Shown here: positions 1-11,005 of the stretch, piece after piece
Layout of the letters: every line of letters starts with the position of its first letter
Position numbering within the stretch: position 1 is the stretch's first letter
Origin: Nocardioides malaquae
GTDB lineage: Bacteria > Actinomycetota > Actinomycetes > Propionibacteriales > Nocardioidaceae
Direction of reading: 5' to 3'
Assembly (NCBI RefSeq): GCF_015070385.1
Contig: NZ_JADCSA010000007.1
Span: 151,415-215,414, forward strand
Length of the DNA stretch: 64,000 nucleotides
Translations under genes and position numbers: made by a program
Notes under the pieces: model-generated
The model's database searches: none
Seen by the model: the letters and a program-made list of their open reading frames with translations, nothing else
What the model was told of the DNA's origin: nothing

Positions 1-15
1 CCTGCTTATTCGGAG

Positions 16-1152
16 TCATCGAGGTCGATCACTGACCCGAATGCCCGCCCACTGACGATGGCGCCCGGCCGTCGACGAGATGAATCGAACGACCCGGTTG
101 CTCGTGTCGTTGATCTCGTAGCCCGCCGGATGCGACGAGGCGACTGGACCATCAGCCATCGCAATACCGACGCCGCGCACGACGTCGTCGACGTCCAGGC
201 CGGTCATGATGATCGAGCCGGAGTCCAGCGCCTCAGGACGCTCGATGGAGTCACGCAGAGTGATCGCGGGAAAGCCCAGGATCGACGACTCCTCCGAGAT
301 GGTGCCGGAGTCGGAGAGCACGCAGGCCGCCTCGAGCTGGAGCTTGTTGTAGTCGTGGAAGCCGAACGGTTCCAGGAAGTCGATGCCCGTGAGGTCGAGC
401 CCGCTGTTGAGCGCCTCGAGGCGTTTGCGAGTGCGGGGATGGGTGGAGACGACGACGCGCTTGCCGTGAGCCTCGCGGACGGCGACGAGGCACTCAAGCA
501 GCTGCTGCAGGCGCTCGGGCAGGTCGACGTTCTCCTCGCGGTGGGCGCTGACCAAAAAGTAGTCCCCCGCGGTGAGCCCCAGTCGGTCGAGGACGTCGGA
601 GGCATCGATCTGGTCGCGGAACTCCTCCAGCACCTCACGCATCGGCGAACCGGTCACCAATATCCGGCGGGGGTGAAGGCCCTCGGCCAGCAGGTTCCGG
701 CGGGCGTGCTCGGTGTAGGCGAGATTGAAGTCGGCCACGTGGTCGACGAGGCGGCGGTTGGTCTCCTCCGGCACGTTTTCGTCGAAGCAGCGGTTCCCGG
801 CCTCCATGTGGTAGGTCGGGATCCGCATGCGCTTACCCATCACCGTGGCCACACACGAGTTGGTGTCGCCCAGCACCAGCATCGCGTCGGGCTTCTCCTC
901 GAGCAGCACCTTCTCGGTGCCCACGAGCACTCCCCCCAACACGGCGCCCAGGCTGGAGGTGTCCACGCCCATGTAGTGGTCGGGGGCCCGCAGACCGAGG
1001 TCGTCGAAGAAGACCTGGTTGAGCGAGTAGTCGTAGTTCTGACCCGTGTGCACCAGGACGTGGTCGATGCCCGCGGTGGCGTCGAGTCGCTTGATGACGG
1101 CGGCGAGCCGGATGATCTCCGGGCGGGTGCCGACGACGGTCATGACCTTCAC
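16..1152 (-). CDS. capG: UDP-N-acetylglucosamine 2-epimerase family protein, CapG/FnlC type
   Basis: This cytosolic enzyme should catalyse the last step of UDP-N-acetyl-L-fucosamine synthesis, C2 epimerisation of UDP-2-acetamido-2,6-dideoxy-L-talose. The 378-residue protein opens with VGTRPEIIRL and carries HTGQNYDYSLN, LGDTNSC, HMEAGNRCFDENVPEE and SDSGTISEESS, which match the CapG/FnlC branch better than the WecB branch as I know them. The length is normal. The GTG start overlaps the capF stop as GTGA, so the gene is the translationally coupled last member of a seven-gene leftward operon. Because a GlcNAc3NAcA pathway lies nearby, a WbpI-like role cannot be fully excluded, but capE and capF in the same operon favour FucNAc. 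Confidence 0.9.
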   Translation of the reverse strand: MKVMTVVGTRPEIIRLAAVIKRLDATAGIDHVLVHTGQNYDYSLNQVFFDDLGLRAPDHYMGVDTSSLGAVLGGVLVGTEKVLLEEKPDAMLVLGDTNSCVATVMGKRMRIPTYHMEAGNRCFDENVPEETNRRLVDHVADFNLAYTEHARRNLLAEGLHPRRILVTGSPMREVLEEFRDQIDASDVLDRLGLTAGDYFLVSAHREENVDLPERLQQLLECLVAVREAHGKRVVVSTHPRTRKRLEALNSGLDLTGIDFLEPFGFHDYNKLQLEAACVLSDSGTISEESSILGFPAITLRDSIERPEALDSGSIIMTGLDVDDVVRGVGIAMADGPVASSHPAGYEINDTSNRVVRFISSTAGRHRQWAGIRVSDRPR

Positions 1153-2276
1153 GCGGATGCCTCCTGGGCAATGGTCTCGGGGTATTGATCCGGGTTGTCC
1201 ATGTCGAGGAGTTGATCGGCCCAGAACATGGTGACGAGCTCGCTGTCGCCAACGTTACGGATGTTGTGCACCCACAGGGTGGGCATGTCCACAAATGACG
1301 GCTTGTCGCCGCTCAGGCGGAAGGTCACCACCTCGTCGTGCAGCAGACGACGAAGCTCGATCTCTGCCTCGCCCTTCACGACGAAGAAGCGCTCCACCTT
1401 GTGCAGGTGGTAGTGCTCGCCGCGCTTCTGGCCCGGCAGGGTCGTGGACATGAACGCCATGCCGGTGCCGCCGTGGGCACGGACCGTCTCGAAGAGGTCG
1501 CCGCGGTTGTCGGCATGCACCTGCGGCGAGACCGGCCACATCTCGGGGAAGGTGGCCGCCCGGTAGGTGTTGAACAGGTTGCGGCGCATCGGGGTCGAGA
1601 TGTCGGGCACCTCGCCCTTCTCCCGGTAGAGGGCGTGGAACTCCTGGAAGAGCTCCAGGACCCGACCGATGCCGATCGGCTCACCGTGCACGGTCTCGCG
1701 GATGTCGGTGCCCAGGGCGTCGATCAGCGCCGCAGCGGCGTCCTGGGCGTGCAGCAGCTCGATCTCACGGTCGCCGGTGACGCTGGGCGTACGCCCCGCA
1801 GCCACCTCGTGGGCGAAGGTCGCCACGAAGGAGTTGTAGCCGGGGCGGCCGTGCTCACCGAAGAGGTTCGGCAGCAGCAGGTCGGCGAAGCGACCACCGA
1901 GGTCACGCACAGCGGCGCCGAGCAGCTCGCCGGCGACCTTCTTGCCGCGACCGTACGCGTTGTCGACGTCGGCCTGGATGGAGTTGGCGAAGACCACGTC
2001 GATCGGCTTGCCGATCTCCGTCAACGCGTCCGCGAGCGTGCGCGCGAGATCGACATTGCCCTGCTCGACGGCCTCGTCGGAATCAGCACGGTTGATGCCG
2101 GCGATGTGGATGACGGCATCCACGTCGGCAAGCCTCTGCACGAGCAGGTCCGGGTCCGCGAAGTCGTCACGGCCCAGCCGCACCGGTTCGACCTTGTCCA
2201 GGGCGCGCAGGCGGCAGGCGGTGTGCCAGCCGAGGAAGCCGAAGCCTCCGGTGATCGCGATGCGGGTCATGGTCAT
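1149..2276 (-). CDS. capF: Bifunctional-fold reductase CapF (UDP-2-acetamido-2,6-dideoxy-hexulose reductase)
   Basis: Second enzyme of UDP-L-FucNAc synthesis: it acts on the 4-keto product of CapE and yields UDP-2-acetamido-2,6-dideoxy-L-talose with NADPH. The 375 residues show the known CapF/WbjC architecture. An N-terminal SDR Rossmann domain begins ITGGFGFLG near residue 8, and a C-terminal cupin (about 250-375) has GEHYHLHKVERFFVV, whose histidines are the expected metal ligands. The stop overlaps the capG start, and the ATG overlaps the stop of the acetyltransferase gene as ATGA. Size and domain order are those of the full-length family. Confidence 0.92.
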   Translation of the reverse strand: MTMTRIAITGGFGFLGWHTACRLRALDKVEPVRLGRDDFADPDLLVQRLADVDAVIHIAGINRADSDEAVEQGNVDLARTLADALTEIGKPIDVVFANSIQADVDNAYGRGKKVAGELLGAAVRDLGGRFADLLLPNLFGEHGRPGYNSFVATFAHEVAAGRTPSVTGDREIELLHAQDAAAALIDALGTDIRETVHGEPIGIGRVLELFQEFHALYREKGEVPDISTPMRRNLFNTYRAATFPEMWPVSPQVHADNRGDLFETVRAHGGTGMAFMSTTLPGQKRGEHYHLHKVERFFVVKGEAEIELRRLLHDEVVTFRLSGDKPSFVDMPTLWVHNIRNVGDSELVTMFWADQLLDMDNPDQYPETIAQEASA

Positions 2277-2890
2277 GCGTCCTCTCCTGGGCCGGGCAGC
2301 ACGTAGCAGTTCATCCGGCGGCCTTCCGGGGTCTCGTACTGACCGGCGAGCTGCCAGCCGTTGCGGCAGTAGAAGGCGTTGGCAGCCTCGTTGTCGTCAC
2401 GATCCGTGACGAGGTAAGCCCCCATGCCGGCCGCGTGTGCGGCCTCCCTGAAACGACTGATGAGACGAGAGCCCGTGCCGGTCGCCTGGGACGCGGGCTC
2501 GACACAGATCGAGCTCAGCAGGGCACCCTCCACCTCGATCGGCACCTGGCCTCGGTAGAGCACAGCCTTGAGCAGCCGCGGCGCGGCCGTCGGGCGACGC
2601 AGCACGGCCACCACCGAGGCGACCATGAAACCGAGGAGCCGGCGGCGCAGCAGCCGGGAGAAGAAGCCAGCCGGCTGCGTGCTTCCGACCACCGCACCCA
2701 AGAGGGCACCGTCGGGCGTCCGCGCCACCGCCGTGATGGCGCTGGGGTCTCCCAGGAAACCGCGGTAGAACTCCTGCAGGAACCGCGGGCCCAGCTGGCT
2801 CAGGAAGAAGCCGGGGAACGAGCGCACATGGAGGTCAGCGCACTCTCGCACGTCACTCTCACGCAGCTCACGCACCACCGGGTCAGCCAC
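2273..2890 (-). CDS. GNAT-family N-acetyltransferase of the polysaccharide operon
   Basis: About 205 residues of a single GNAT domain. The core signature is LSSICVEPASQATGTGSRLI (acetyl-CoA pyrophosphate loop), followed by DNEAANAFYCRNGW, the usual C-terminal GNAT helix. I chose the GTG at 2890 because a strong GGAGG lies eight bases upstream; a GTG nine bases further upstream overlaps that ribosome-binding site. It overlaps the glycosyltransferase gene by eight bases and capF by four. Since the operon also encodes a DegT aminotransferase, this enzyme may acetylate a 4-amino sugar nucleotide; that role is inferred from context only. A basic, hydrophobic stretch (FSRLLRRRLLGFMVASVVAVL) could touch the membrane. 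Confidence 0.8.
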   Translation of the reverse strand: MADPVVRELRESDVRECADLHVRSFPGFFLSQLGPRFLQEFYRGFLGDPSAITAVARTPDGALLGAVVGSTQPAGFFSRLLRRRLLGFMVASVVAVLRRPTAAPRLLKAVLYRGQVPIEVEGALLSSICVEPASQATGTGSRLISRFREAAHAAGMGAYLVTDRDDNEAANAFYCRNGWQLAGQYETPEGRRMNCYVLPGPGEDA

Positions 2891-4115
2891 GACGACCACC
2901 TCCGGCAGCCTTCACCAACAGGTCCTCCACCCGGGAGGCTCCGGTGTCGAAACTGAATTCACGCTCATAGAAATCGCGCGCGAGGACACCCCGACGCGCC
3001 GCCTCCTCACGGCCCTGCCCACTCAACTCGCGCAGATGCCGCGCCAGACCGTCGACGTCGCCCGGAGCGACGGCCGCACCTCCCGACTGACGTACGACGT
3101 CGGCGGCGTCGCCGACGAGGGCTCCGACGATCGGCCGACCGCTGGCCAGCACCGCCTGGACCTTGCTCGGCATCGTCGTCGCCGCCAGCGGATGGTCGTT
3201 GAGCCCCACGTAGTGCACGTCCGCCGTCGCGTTGAGCCGAGCCATGCCATCGGCGTCGAGGCGGCCCACGAAGCGGACGTTGCTCGCGCCCACCCGCCGT
3301 GCACGCTCCCGCAGCTCGTCCTCGTGGGTCCCCGAACCGGCCACCAAGCACATCAAGTCCAGGTCGGTCACCCGAGCGCAGGCGTCGATCAAGGTCTCCA
3401 GGTCCTGGGCGCCGCCCAGGGTGCCGGCGTAGGCAACGGTCAGCGTGTCGTCCGCGACATCCCACCCACGCGCGGTTGCCCTCGGCTGTGGCTGGTGCAC
3501 CTGCTCGTCCGCCCACATGGGTGCGTAGGCCAGCTTGTCCCGGGGAACGCCGCGGGAAGCCAGGACGTCGCCGACACCGGGCGAGATGTAGGCAACCACG
3601 GACCCGGCGTCGTACATGCGGTCACACAACGCGGTGAGCGGTCGCTCGGCGATCCGACCGACGCCTCCACCGAGACCGCTGGCGAGCACGGTGTCGGGCC
3701 ACAGGTCGAGGACATGCACGACGCTGGGGATGCCCCGTCGATGCAAGGCCAGCATCGGCCAGGCAACCGTCACCGGTGAATAGTTGACCCAGAGCGCGTC
3801 GACGTCGGCCATGGCATCGAGTCCTGACATCCGGGCCGAAGCGGCGAAGCTCGCGTAGTTGGCCACGCGCCGGAGCGCCGACTGGTCGTGGTTGGGGTAG
3901 AGCGCCACCCGCCGCACGTGAACACCGTTGACCTGCGAGTCGAGTCGTCGTTGCTGCTTCCAGCCCTCCGCAATCCGACCGTGAGGGTAGTTGGGGAAGC
4001 CAGTGAGCACCGTGACCTCGTGGCCACGCGCGGCGAGACCCTCGGCGAGCCCCGTGGGGAGCGAAGCAGGCCCGGGCTCGGGCGCATACCACTGCGTGAG
4101 CAGTCCGATCTTCAA
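2883..4115 (-). CDS. Glycosyltransferase family 4, WbuB-like (putative FucNAc transferase)
   Basis: A 410-residue GT-B glycosyltransferase. The N-terminal domain begins MKIGLLTQWYAPEPGPA and has GHEVTVLTGFPNYPHG, the hallmark of the WbuB/WcaI subgroup. The C-terminal domain holds TVAYAGTLGGAQDLETLI and the donor-binding stretch around LPSKVQAVLASGRPIV (here TMPSKVQ). WbuB of E. coli transfers L-FucNAc; with capE/F/G in the same operon this is a reasonable, unproven donor assignment. Translation starts at TTG one base after the upstream stop, supported by GGCGGAGGA six bases before it. It probably adds the second sugar to the lipid-linked acceptor made by the adjacent phosphoglycosyl transferase. 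Confidence 0.85.
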   Translation of the reverse strand: MKIGLLTQWYAPEPGPASLPTGLAEGLAARGHEVTVLTGFPNYPHGRIAEGWKQQRRLDSQVNGVHVRRVALYPNHDQSALRRVANYASFAASARMSGLDAMADVDALWVNYSPVTVAWPMLALHRRGIPSVVHVLDLWPDTVLASGLGGGVGRIAERPLTALCDRMYDAGSVVAYISPGVGDVLASRGVPRDKLAYAPMWADEQVHQPQPRATARGWDVADDTLTVAYAGTLGGAQDLETLIDACARVTDLDLMCLVAGSGTHEDELRERARRVGASNVRFVGRLDADGMARLNATADVHYVGLNDHPLAATTMPSKVQAVLASGRPIVGALVGDAADVVRQSGGAAVAPGDVDGLARHLRELSGQGREEAARRGVLARDFYEREFSFDTGASRVEDLLVKAAGGGRRG

Positions 4116-4116
4116 G

Positions 4117-4703
4117 TCAGTCCTCCGCCACCGTCCGCAGCGTGCGGAAAATGATCTTCAGGTCGCCGACGAACGAGCGTGTGCGCACGTAGTCGCGGTA
4201 CATCGCGACCTTGCGCGGCAGGATCACTTCCACATAATGACGCTCGGGGTCAACGACCTCGGCCAACTCCTCGGCCTCCCGACGGAACGCGATCGAGGCG
4301 GGATCGGTGATCCCCGGGCGCACGGAGAGGATCTCCGCCCGCGCCGCGGCGGGCCACTCGGCGACGTACTTGGCCACCTCGGGACGCGGTCCCACGAGGC
4401 TCATCTCGCCTCGGAGCACGTTGACCAACTGCGGTAACTCGTCGATCTTCGTCGACCGCAGCCAGCGACCCGAGCGGGTGATGCGTGGGTCGTGTCCGGT
4501 CGTCACCTGGGCTCCGCCGACGTCGTTGCGCATCGTGCGGAACTTGAGGATGCGGAAGGGGCGGCCGTGCCGGCCAACGCGCTCCTGTGTGAAGAGCACC
4601 GGCGCACCCGCCTCCGCCCTCACCGCGATGGCAGCGACCAGCAACAGGGGGCTCGTCAGCAAGAGGCCGCCCGCCGCAGCGACGACGTCCAGCAGGCGTT
4701 TCA

Positions 4704-4704
<1 letters not shown>
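4117..4704 (-). CDS. Initiating sugar-phosphate transferase (small monotopic phosphoglycosyl transferase)
   Basis: A 195-residue minimal phosphoglycosyl transferase of the PglC/WcaJ catalytic-domain type. It transfers a sugar-1-phosphate to undecaprenyl phosphate and so begins repeat-unit assembly at the inner membrane face. The N-terminal hydrophobic re-entrant helix (LLDVVAAAGGLLLTSPLLLVA) is followed by FRILKFRTM, KIDELPQLVNVLRGEMSLVGPRPE and a C-terminal RPGITDPASI loop, all classic motifs. An in-frame extension exists upstream, but the ATG at 4704 overlaps the aminotransferase stop (TGATG), gives the normal start of the family (MKRLLD) and is clearly preferable. Donor sugar is unknown; a UDP-FucNAc or 4-amino sugar donor fits the operon. 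Confidence 0.92.
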
Positions 4705-5851
<1,147 letters not shown>

Positions 5852-5855
<4 letters not shown>

Positions 5856-6883
5856 CGGTCAGCGCCGATCAGCGCACGGAACGCGGGCAACGCCATCAGC
5901 AGATCCACAGTGCCGTCCACGTCCAGACGCTCGGTGTTGTGGGAGTGGTAGTCGTCGATGGTCGACTCCTCCCGGTCGCCCTCGTCGAAGTACTGCCCGT
6001 AGTTCAGGTCGCGGGCGTCCACCGAGACGCGGAAGTAGTCACCCTGGTCCTCGGAGCGCGCGAGCTCCTCGCGGGTGGCGAGCGTCTCGTACAGCTTCTC
6101 GCCATGACGCGTGCCGATCACCTTGAGCTCGGGCTCGATGCCCATCGCCTTGCCGACCGCCTTCGCCAGCACCTCGACGGTGGAAGCCGGCGCCTTGCGG
6201 ATGAAGAGGTCGCCGGGCTCGGCGTGCTCGAAGGCGTGGTCGACCAGCAGCACCGCCTCCTCCAGCGACATCAGGAAGCGCGTCATGTGCGGGTCGGTGA
6301 GCGTGAGGGGCCGGCCCGCCTTCAGCTGCTCCACGAAGAGCGGGATGACCGAGCCGCGCGACGCCATCACGTTGCCGTAGCGCACGGTGGAGACCGTCGT
6401 GCGGGCGGTGGGGTTGTTGCGGGCGAACGCCTGTGCCACCTTCTCCATCATCGCCTTGGACATGCCCATCGCGTTGACGGGGTAGGCGGCCTTGTCGGTG
6501 CCGAGGCAGACGAGGGAGGTCACGCCGTTGGCGTTGCTGGCCTCGATCACGTTGGAGGAGCCCAGGACGTTGGTCTTCACGGCCTCGAGCGGGAAGAACT
6601 CGCAACTCGGCACCTGCTTGAGGGCGGCTGCATGGAAGACGAAGTCGACGCCGCGGGTGGCGCGGTCGATGCTGTCGTAGTCGCGGACGTCGCCGATGTA
6701 GAACCGGACCCGGGAGTCACCCAGCGCGCGACGCATGTCGTCCTGCTTGAGCTCGTCGCGGCTGAAGATCCGGATCTCCCGGACGTCGGACTCGAGCAAC
6801 TGCTTCACCATCGTGGACCCGAACGATCCGGTGCCCCCGGTGACCAGAACCGTGGCCTGGTTGGCCGCAGTCAATGCGTGCAC
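5852..6883 (-). CDS. capE: UDP-N-acetylglucosamine 4,6-dehydratase (inverting), CapE/FnlA
   Basis: First gene of the leftward operon. It converts UDP-GlcNAc into the 5-inverted 4-keto-6-deoxy sugar that feeds UDP-L-FucNAc. The 343-residue SDR protein begins [12 protein letters not shown] and contains [32 protein letters not shown] and [20 protein letters not shown]. The MGMSK stretch replaces the usual YxxxK of SDRs, as is known in Cap[11 protein letters not shown] and [12 protein letters not shown] are also diagnostic. The start is GTG behind GGAAGTGGGGAAGC. All three FucNAc genes (E, F, G) are in this operon but separated by transfer genes. Expression should start from the 104-base divergent region shared with ugd. 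Confidence 0.95.
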
Positions 6884-6987
6884 GCTTCCCCACTTCCCTC
6901 GCGGACGATGAAGGCAAGCCTAAGGGGTGGAACGGGCCCGGCCGGACAATGCTCACCGCCGCCCCTCAGAACCCCTAGGATCGTCCG
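6884..6987. promoter_or_regulatory. Divergent promoter region between capE and ugd
   Basis: This 104-base gap separates the two outward-facing polysaccharide operons and must contain both promoters. For ugd, a TAGGAT -10 box ends seven bases before the GTG, so the transcript probably begins at the start codon (leaderless). A stretch reading GGCAAGCCTAAGG faintly resembles half of an iron-type operator but is not convincing. Confidence 0.55.
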
Positions 6988-8163
6988 GTGACCAAGACTC
7001 GCATCGCCGTCGTGGGCATGGGCTACGTGGGCCTCTCGAACGCCGTGCTGCTCGCCCAGCACCACACGGTGACCGGCGTGGAGATCGACGCCGAGAAGTT
7101 GAGCCTCCTGCGCCAAGGAATCTCTCCGATCCACGACGACGACATCAGCGACTTCCTCGCGCACCGCCGCCTGGACCTCGCGTTCACCGACTCGGCCGAA
7201 TCCGCCTACCGCGACGCCGAGTTCGTGGTCATCGCCACGCCCACCAACTACGACCCGTCGACCAACCACTTCAACACGACGTCGGTCGACTCCGTCATAA
7301 GAGCGGTCGCCGCAGCCAACCCCAGCGCCACCATGGTCATCAAGTCGACCATTCCGGTCGGGTTCGTCGAGGAGGCGCGCACGCGCCTCGGGACCGACAA
7401 CGTGATCTTCTCGCCCGAGTTCCTTCGCGAGGGCAGGGCGTTGCACGACAACCTGCATCCCTCGCGCATCGTGGTGGGCGAGGAGTCGGAGCGAGCATCG
7501 AAGTTTGCCGCCCTGTTGCTCGAGGGCGCCGAGACCAAGGACGCGCCGGTCCTCTTCACCGACCCCACCGAGGCCGAGGCGATCAAGCTCTTCGCCAACA
7601 CCTACCTCGCGATGCGCGTGGCCTACTTTAACGAACTCGACTCGTTTGCGCTGAGCCACGGCCTCGACACTCGGCAGATCATCACGGGTGTCGGGCTCGA
7701 CCCCCGCATTGGCGACCACTACAACAACCCGAGCTTTGGCTACGGCGGCTACTGCCTGCCCAAGGACTCCAAGCAGCTGCTTGCGAATTATGCCGACGTG
7801 CCCCAGACCCTCATCCGGGCGATCGTCGAGGCCAATGTGACCCGCAAGGACTTCGTCGCCAACGACATCCTGGCGCGTAGCCCCCGAGTCGTGGGCATCC
7901 ACCGCCTCATCATGAAGTCCGGCAGCGACAACTTCAGGGAGTCCTCGGTGCAGGGCATCATGAAGCGCATCAAGGCCAAAGGCGTCGAGGTCATCGTCCA
8001 CGAGCCTGCTCTGGACGAGCCCACCTTCTACAACTCCGAGGTCGTCAACGACCTGGCTGAGTTCAAGACCCGCGCCGACGTCATCGTCACCAACCGTCGC
8101 GCCCCTGACCTGGACGACGTGGCCGAGAAGGTCTACACGCGCGACGTCAAAGGCACCGACTGA
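6988..8163 (+). CDS. ugd: UDP-glucose 6-dehydrogenase (Ugd type)
   Basis: Oxidises UDP-glucose to UDP-glucuronate with two NAD+. The 391-residue protein begins [19 protein letters not shown] (NAD-binding Rossmann), has [26 protein letters not shown], the substrate lysine in [20 protein letters not shown], and the catalytic cysteine in [16 protein letters not shown], a sequence typical of E. coli-type Ugd rather than the WecC/WbpA branch seen further downstream. C-terminal [11 protein letters not shown] is the UDP-binding domain. The GTG start sits seven bases after a TAGGAT box with no ribosome-binding site, suggesting leaderless translation. It heads the rightward operon, separated by 150 bases from the next gene. 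Confidence 0.93.
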   Translation: MTKTRIAVVGMGYVGLSNAVLLAQHHTVTGVEIDAEKLSLLRQGISPIHDDDISDFLAHRRLDLAFTDSAESAYRDAEFVVIATPTNYDPSTNHFNTTSVDSVIRAVAAANPSATMVIKSTIPVGFVEEARTRLGTDNVIFSPEFLREGRALHDNLHPSRIVVGEESERASKFAALLLEGAETKDAPVLFTDPTEAEAIKLFANTYLAMRVAYFNELDSFALSHGLDTRQIITGVGLDPRIGDHYNNPSFGYGGYCLPKDSKQLLANYADVPQTLIRAIVEANVTRKDFVANDILARSPRVVGIHRLIMKSGSDNFRESSVQGIMKRIKAKGVEVIVHEPALDEPTFYNSEVVNDLAEFKTRADVIVTNRRAPDLDDVAEKVYTRDVKGTD

Positions 8164-8313
8164 GCCGGTCCGCCGACTGGAACGAGCGCGCGAGGCGGCG
8201 AGAAAGTTCCGCAGATCCAACCTCATGCACGACTGGGGTCGGTCACCTGACACAATCGGGCAGTCAATAGTTTCAAGCGCCTCCTGGATGCGAGGCCACC
8301 GGGGGTCAGGGTC
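8164..8313 (+). promoter_or_regulatory. 150-base spacer before the wbpD-wbpA genes
   Basis: No reading frame of note. The length is enough for a separate promoter for the GlcNAc3NAcA genes; a GGGGGTCAGG stretch just before the GTG of the next gene is the only ribosome-binding candidate. I cannot name a clear -35/-10 pair. Confidence 0.3.
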
Positions 8314-8922
8314 GTGAATTCCATCCGCATCGTTGACAGCGCTGAAGTGCACGAACGTGCCTCCGTGGGTGACGGATCCTCGATCTGGCACCTGGCGCAG
8401 GTGCGGGAGGACGCTTCCCTCGGGGAGAACTGCGTCGTGGGTCGAGGCGCGTACATCGGCTCCGGCGTGACCCTTGGGGACAACTGCAAGGTGCAGAACT
8501 ACGCCCTGCTGTACGAACCGGCCACCCTGGCCGACGGCGTCTTCGTCGGCCCCGCCGTGGTGCTGACCAACGACACCTACCCGCGCGCCATCAACCCGGA
8601 CGGCTCCATCAAGTCCGCCTCCGACTGGGAGGCGACCGGTGTCCACATCGGCAAGGGCGCTGCCATCGGCGCTCGCTCAGTCTGCGTCGCCCCGGTGACG
8701 ATCGGCGCGTGGGCCCTCGTCGCTGCCGGGTCGGTGGTCACCAAGGACGTGCCCGACCACGCGCTCGTGGCCGGCGTGCCGGCGCGCCAGCTCGGATGGG
8801 TGGGCCGCACCGGTCACCGCCTGACCGAGGGCGAGCCCGGCCACTTCACCTGCCCCGACACGGGCGAGCAATTCATCGAGACCGACGGTCGCCTGGCCGT
8901 CAAGGAAGGCGAGCAGCCGTGA
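8314..8922 (+). CDS. wbpD: UDP-sugar 3-N-acetyltransferase, WbpD/WlbB type
   Basis: A 202-residue left-handed beta-helix (hexapeptide repeat) acetyltransferase. Repeats such as [25 protein letters not shown] and [13 protein letters not shown] form the helix, [11 protein letters not shown] is the loop typical of WbpD/WlbB, and the helix ends [24 protein letters not shown] short C-terminal tail ([13 protein letters not shown]) is common in this family. It should acetylate the 3-amino group of UDP-GlcNAc(3N)A. GTG start; the stop overlaps the next gene (GTGA). Its neighbours supply every other enzyme of the pathway. Confidence 0.88.
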   Translation: MNSIRIVDSAEVHERASVGDGSSIWHLAQVREDASLGENCVVGRGAYIGSGVTLGDNCKVQNYALLYEPATLADGVFVGPAVVLTNDTYPRAINPDGSIKSASDWEATGVHIGKGAAIGARSVCVAPVTIGAWALVAAGSVVTKDVPDHALVAGVPARQLGWVGRTGHRLTEGEPGHFTCPDTGEQFIETDGRLAVKEGEQP

Positions 8923-10007
8923 GCGAGTTCATTCCCCCCGCCAAGCCGATCATCGGCGACGAGGAGCGTGAGGCGGTCGACCGCGTCATGCGCTCGGGCA
9001 TGATCGCTCAGGGCCCCGAGGTCGCGGCCTTCGAGCAGGAGTTCGCCGAGCACTTCGGTCTCGGTCGCGCCTGCGTCGCGGTCAACTCCGGCACCTCCGG
9101 CCTCCACCTGGGTCTGCTGTCGTCGGGCGTGAAGGCCGGTGGCGAAGTCATCGTCCCGTCGTTCACCTTCGCCGCGACCGCCAACTCGGTCGCCCTGACC
9201 GGCGCCACCCCGGTCTTCGCCGACATCGACCCGGTGACTTTCTGCCTCGACCCGGCCAGCGTCGAGGCGTCCATCACCGACAAGACCGTCGGCATCATGC
9301 CGGTGCACCTCTACGGCCACCCGGCCAACATGCCGGCCCTGCAGGAGATCGCGGACCGCCACGGGCTGCGCCTCTTCGAGGATGCTGCGCAGGCGCACGG
9401 CGCGTCGCTCAACGGCACGCCGGTCGGCGCGTTTGGTGACTTCGCGATGTTCTCGCTCTACCCGACGAAGAACATGACGTCCGGTGAGGGCGGCATGGTC
9501 TCTGTCGCCAACGCCGAGATCGAGCGCACCATGCGTCTCTACCGCAACCAGGGCATGGAGCGGCAGTACGAGAACGAGGTCGTCGGCTTCAACAACCGCA
9601 TGACCGACATCCACGCCGCCATCGGCCGGGTGCAGCTGACGAAGGTCGGCGACTGGACTGCCAAGCGCCAGTCCAACGCGGCGTTCCTCACCGAGAACCT
9701 CGCCGGCGTCCAGGCTCCCCGGGTCAGCGAGGGCGCCGTGCACGTCTACCACCAGTACACGGTGCGGGTGCCCGAGGACCGCGACGGCCTGGCCGCCGCG
9801 CTGAAGTCGGAGTACAACATCGGCTCGGGCATGTTCTACCCGATCCCCAACCACGAGCTCGCGCCCTTCCAGGTCGACGTCGAGCTGCCCGAGACCGCCG
9901 CGGCGGCACGTGAGTGCCTGTCGCTGCCGGTGCACCCGTCGGTCGACCAAGCCGGCCTGGAGCGCATCGTCGAAGCGGTCAACACCTTGGCGAAGGCAGG
10001 TGCGTGA
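8919..10007 (+). CDS. wbpE: UDP-3-keto-sugar aminotransferase, WbpE/WlbC type
   Basis: A 362-residue DegT-family aminotransferase predicted to transfer an amino group from glutamate to UDP-3-keto-GlcNAcA. It begins [34 protein letters not shown], with [21 protein letters not shown] and the PLP lysine in [16 protein letters not shown] longer frame is open upstream, but the GTG at 8919 overlaps the wbpD stop as GTGA, has AAGGAAGGCGAG before it and gives the family's usual N-terminus. It overlaps the next gene by one base (TGATG). Confidence 0.92.
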   Translation: MSEFIPPAKPIIGDEEREAVDRVMRSGMIAQGPEVAAFEQEFAEHFGLGRACVAVNSGTSGLHLGLLSSGVKAGGEVIVPSFTFAATANSVALTGATPVFADIDPVTFCLDPASVEASITDKTVGIMPVHLYGHPANMPALQEIADRHGLRLFEDAAQAHGASLNGTPVGAFGDFAMFSLYPTKNMTSGEGGMVSVANAEIERTMRLYRNQGMERQYENEVVGFNNRMTDIHAAIGRVQLTKVGDWTAKRQSNAAFLTENLAGVQAPRVSEGAVHVYHQYTVRVPEDRDGLAAALKSEYNIGSGMFYPIPNHELAPFQVDVELPETAAAARECLSLPVHPSVDQAGLERIVEAVNTLAKAGA

Positions 10008-11005
10008 TGACTGATCTGCGAGTGGGCCTCGTCGGCATCGGCATGATGGGCCGTAACCACGCCCGCGTGCTGCGCTCCATCGACGGCCTCGACCTCGTCG
10101 CGGTCGCTGACCCCGCCGGTGACAAGCACGGCATGGCCGGGCACGCGAAGGTGGTCGACAGCGTCGCCGAGATGATCGCCATCGGCATCGACATGGCCGT
10201 CGTGGCGACGCCGACGATCTACCACCTCGACACCGGTCTCGAACTGGCCGCGGCCGGGGTGCACACGCTGATCGAGAAGCCGCTGGCCACCGACACACCC
10301 GAGTGCCAGCAGCTGGTGGACGCCTTCGAGTCCGCCGGGCTGGTCAATGCGGTGGGCCACATCGAGCGGTGCAACCCGGCGCTGGTCGCGCTGCGTCAGC
10401 GTCTCGACGCCGGCGAGCTCGGCGAGATCTACCAGGTCGCCACCCGTCGCCAAGGTCCCTTCCCCAACCGCATCGCCGACGTGGGCGTGGTCAAGGACCT
10501 CGCCACCCACGACATCGATCTGACGGGGTGGGTGCTGCAGGACAAGTACCGCACCGTCTCGGCCCACACAGCCCACAAGAGCGGTCGTCCTCACGAGGAT
10601 CTGATCTCAGTGACCGCGAAGACCGTGGGCGGCACCGTGGTGAGCCACTTGGTCAACTGGCTGACTCCCTTCAAGGAACGTCTGACCGTGGTGACCGGCG
10701 ACAAGGGTGCGTTCGTCGCCGACACCCTCAATGCCGAGCTCACCTTCCACGAGAACGGCCTGATCGACACCGAGTGGGAGGAGATGGCGACCTTCCGTGG
10801 CGTGTCAGAGGGCAACCGGATCCGGTTCGCGATCCCGAAACCCGAGCCGTTGAAGGTCCAGCACGAGGGGTTCCGCGACGCCGTGCGCGGCGACGCCTCG
10901 CGCATCGTCACCATGCGTGAAGGGATGCGTACGGTCGCGGTGGCCGACGCCTGCATCCAATCCGCGCGTGAAGAGCGCACCGTCACCATCGACCAGGAGC
11001 TGTGA
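10007..11005 (+). CDS. wbpB: UDP-GlcNAcA 3-dehydrogenase, WbpB/WlbA type (Gfo/Idh/MocA family)
   Basis: A 332-residue Gfo/Idh/MocA oxidoreductase. The Rossmann start is VGLVGIGMMGRNHARVL; HTLIEKPLATD holds the family's catalytic EKP lysine, and VVKDLATHDIDL is the usual active-site D/H pair. It should oxidise C3 of UDP-GlcNAcA to the 3-keto compound used by WbpE; the two reactions are coupled in Pseudomonas and Thermus. The ATG at 10007 overlaps the wbpE stop (TGATG), which decides the start against a longer open frame. The 3' end overlaps wbpA by four bases. Confidence 0.92.
   Translation: MTDLRVGLVGIGMMGRNHARVLRSIDGLDLVAVADPAGDKHGMAGHAKVVDSVAEMIAIGIDMAVVATPTIYHLDTGLELAAAGVHTLIEKPLATDTPECQQLVDAFESAGLVNAVGHIERCNPALVALRQRLDAGELGEIYQVATRRQGPFPNRIADVGVVKDLATHDIDLTGWVLQDKYRTVSAHTAHKSGRPHEDLISVTAKTVGGTVVSHLVNWLTPFKERLTVVTGDKGAFVADTLNAELTFHENGLIDTEWEEMATFRGVSEGNRIRFAIPKPEPLKVQHEGFRDAVRGDASRIVTMREGMRTVAVADACIQSAREERTVTIDQEL

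Noticed and set aside
6871-8646. 591-codon open frame on the minus strand across ugd
   Set aside because: It is antisense to clearly conserved ugd and wbpD; the product is Val/Gly/Asp/Arg-rich and has no domain, which is expected for high-GC shadow frames.
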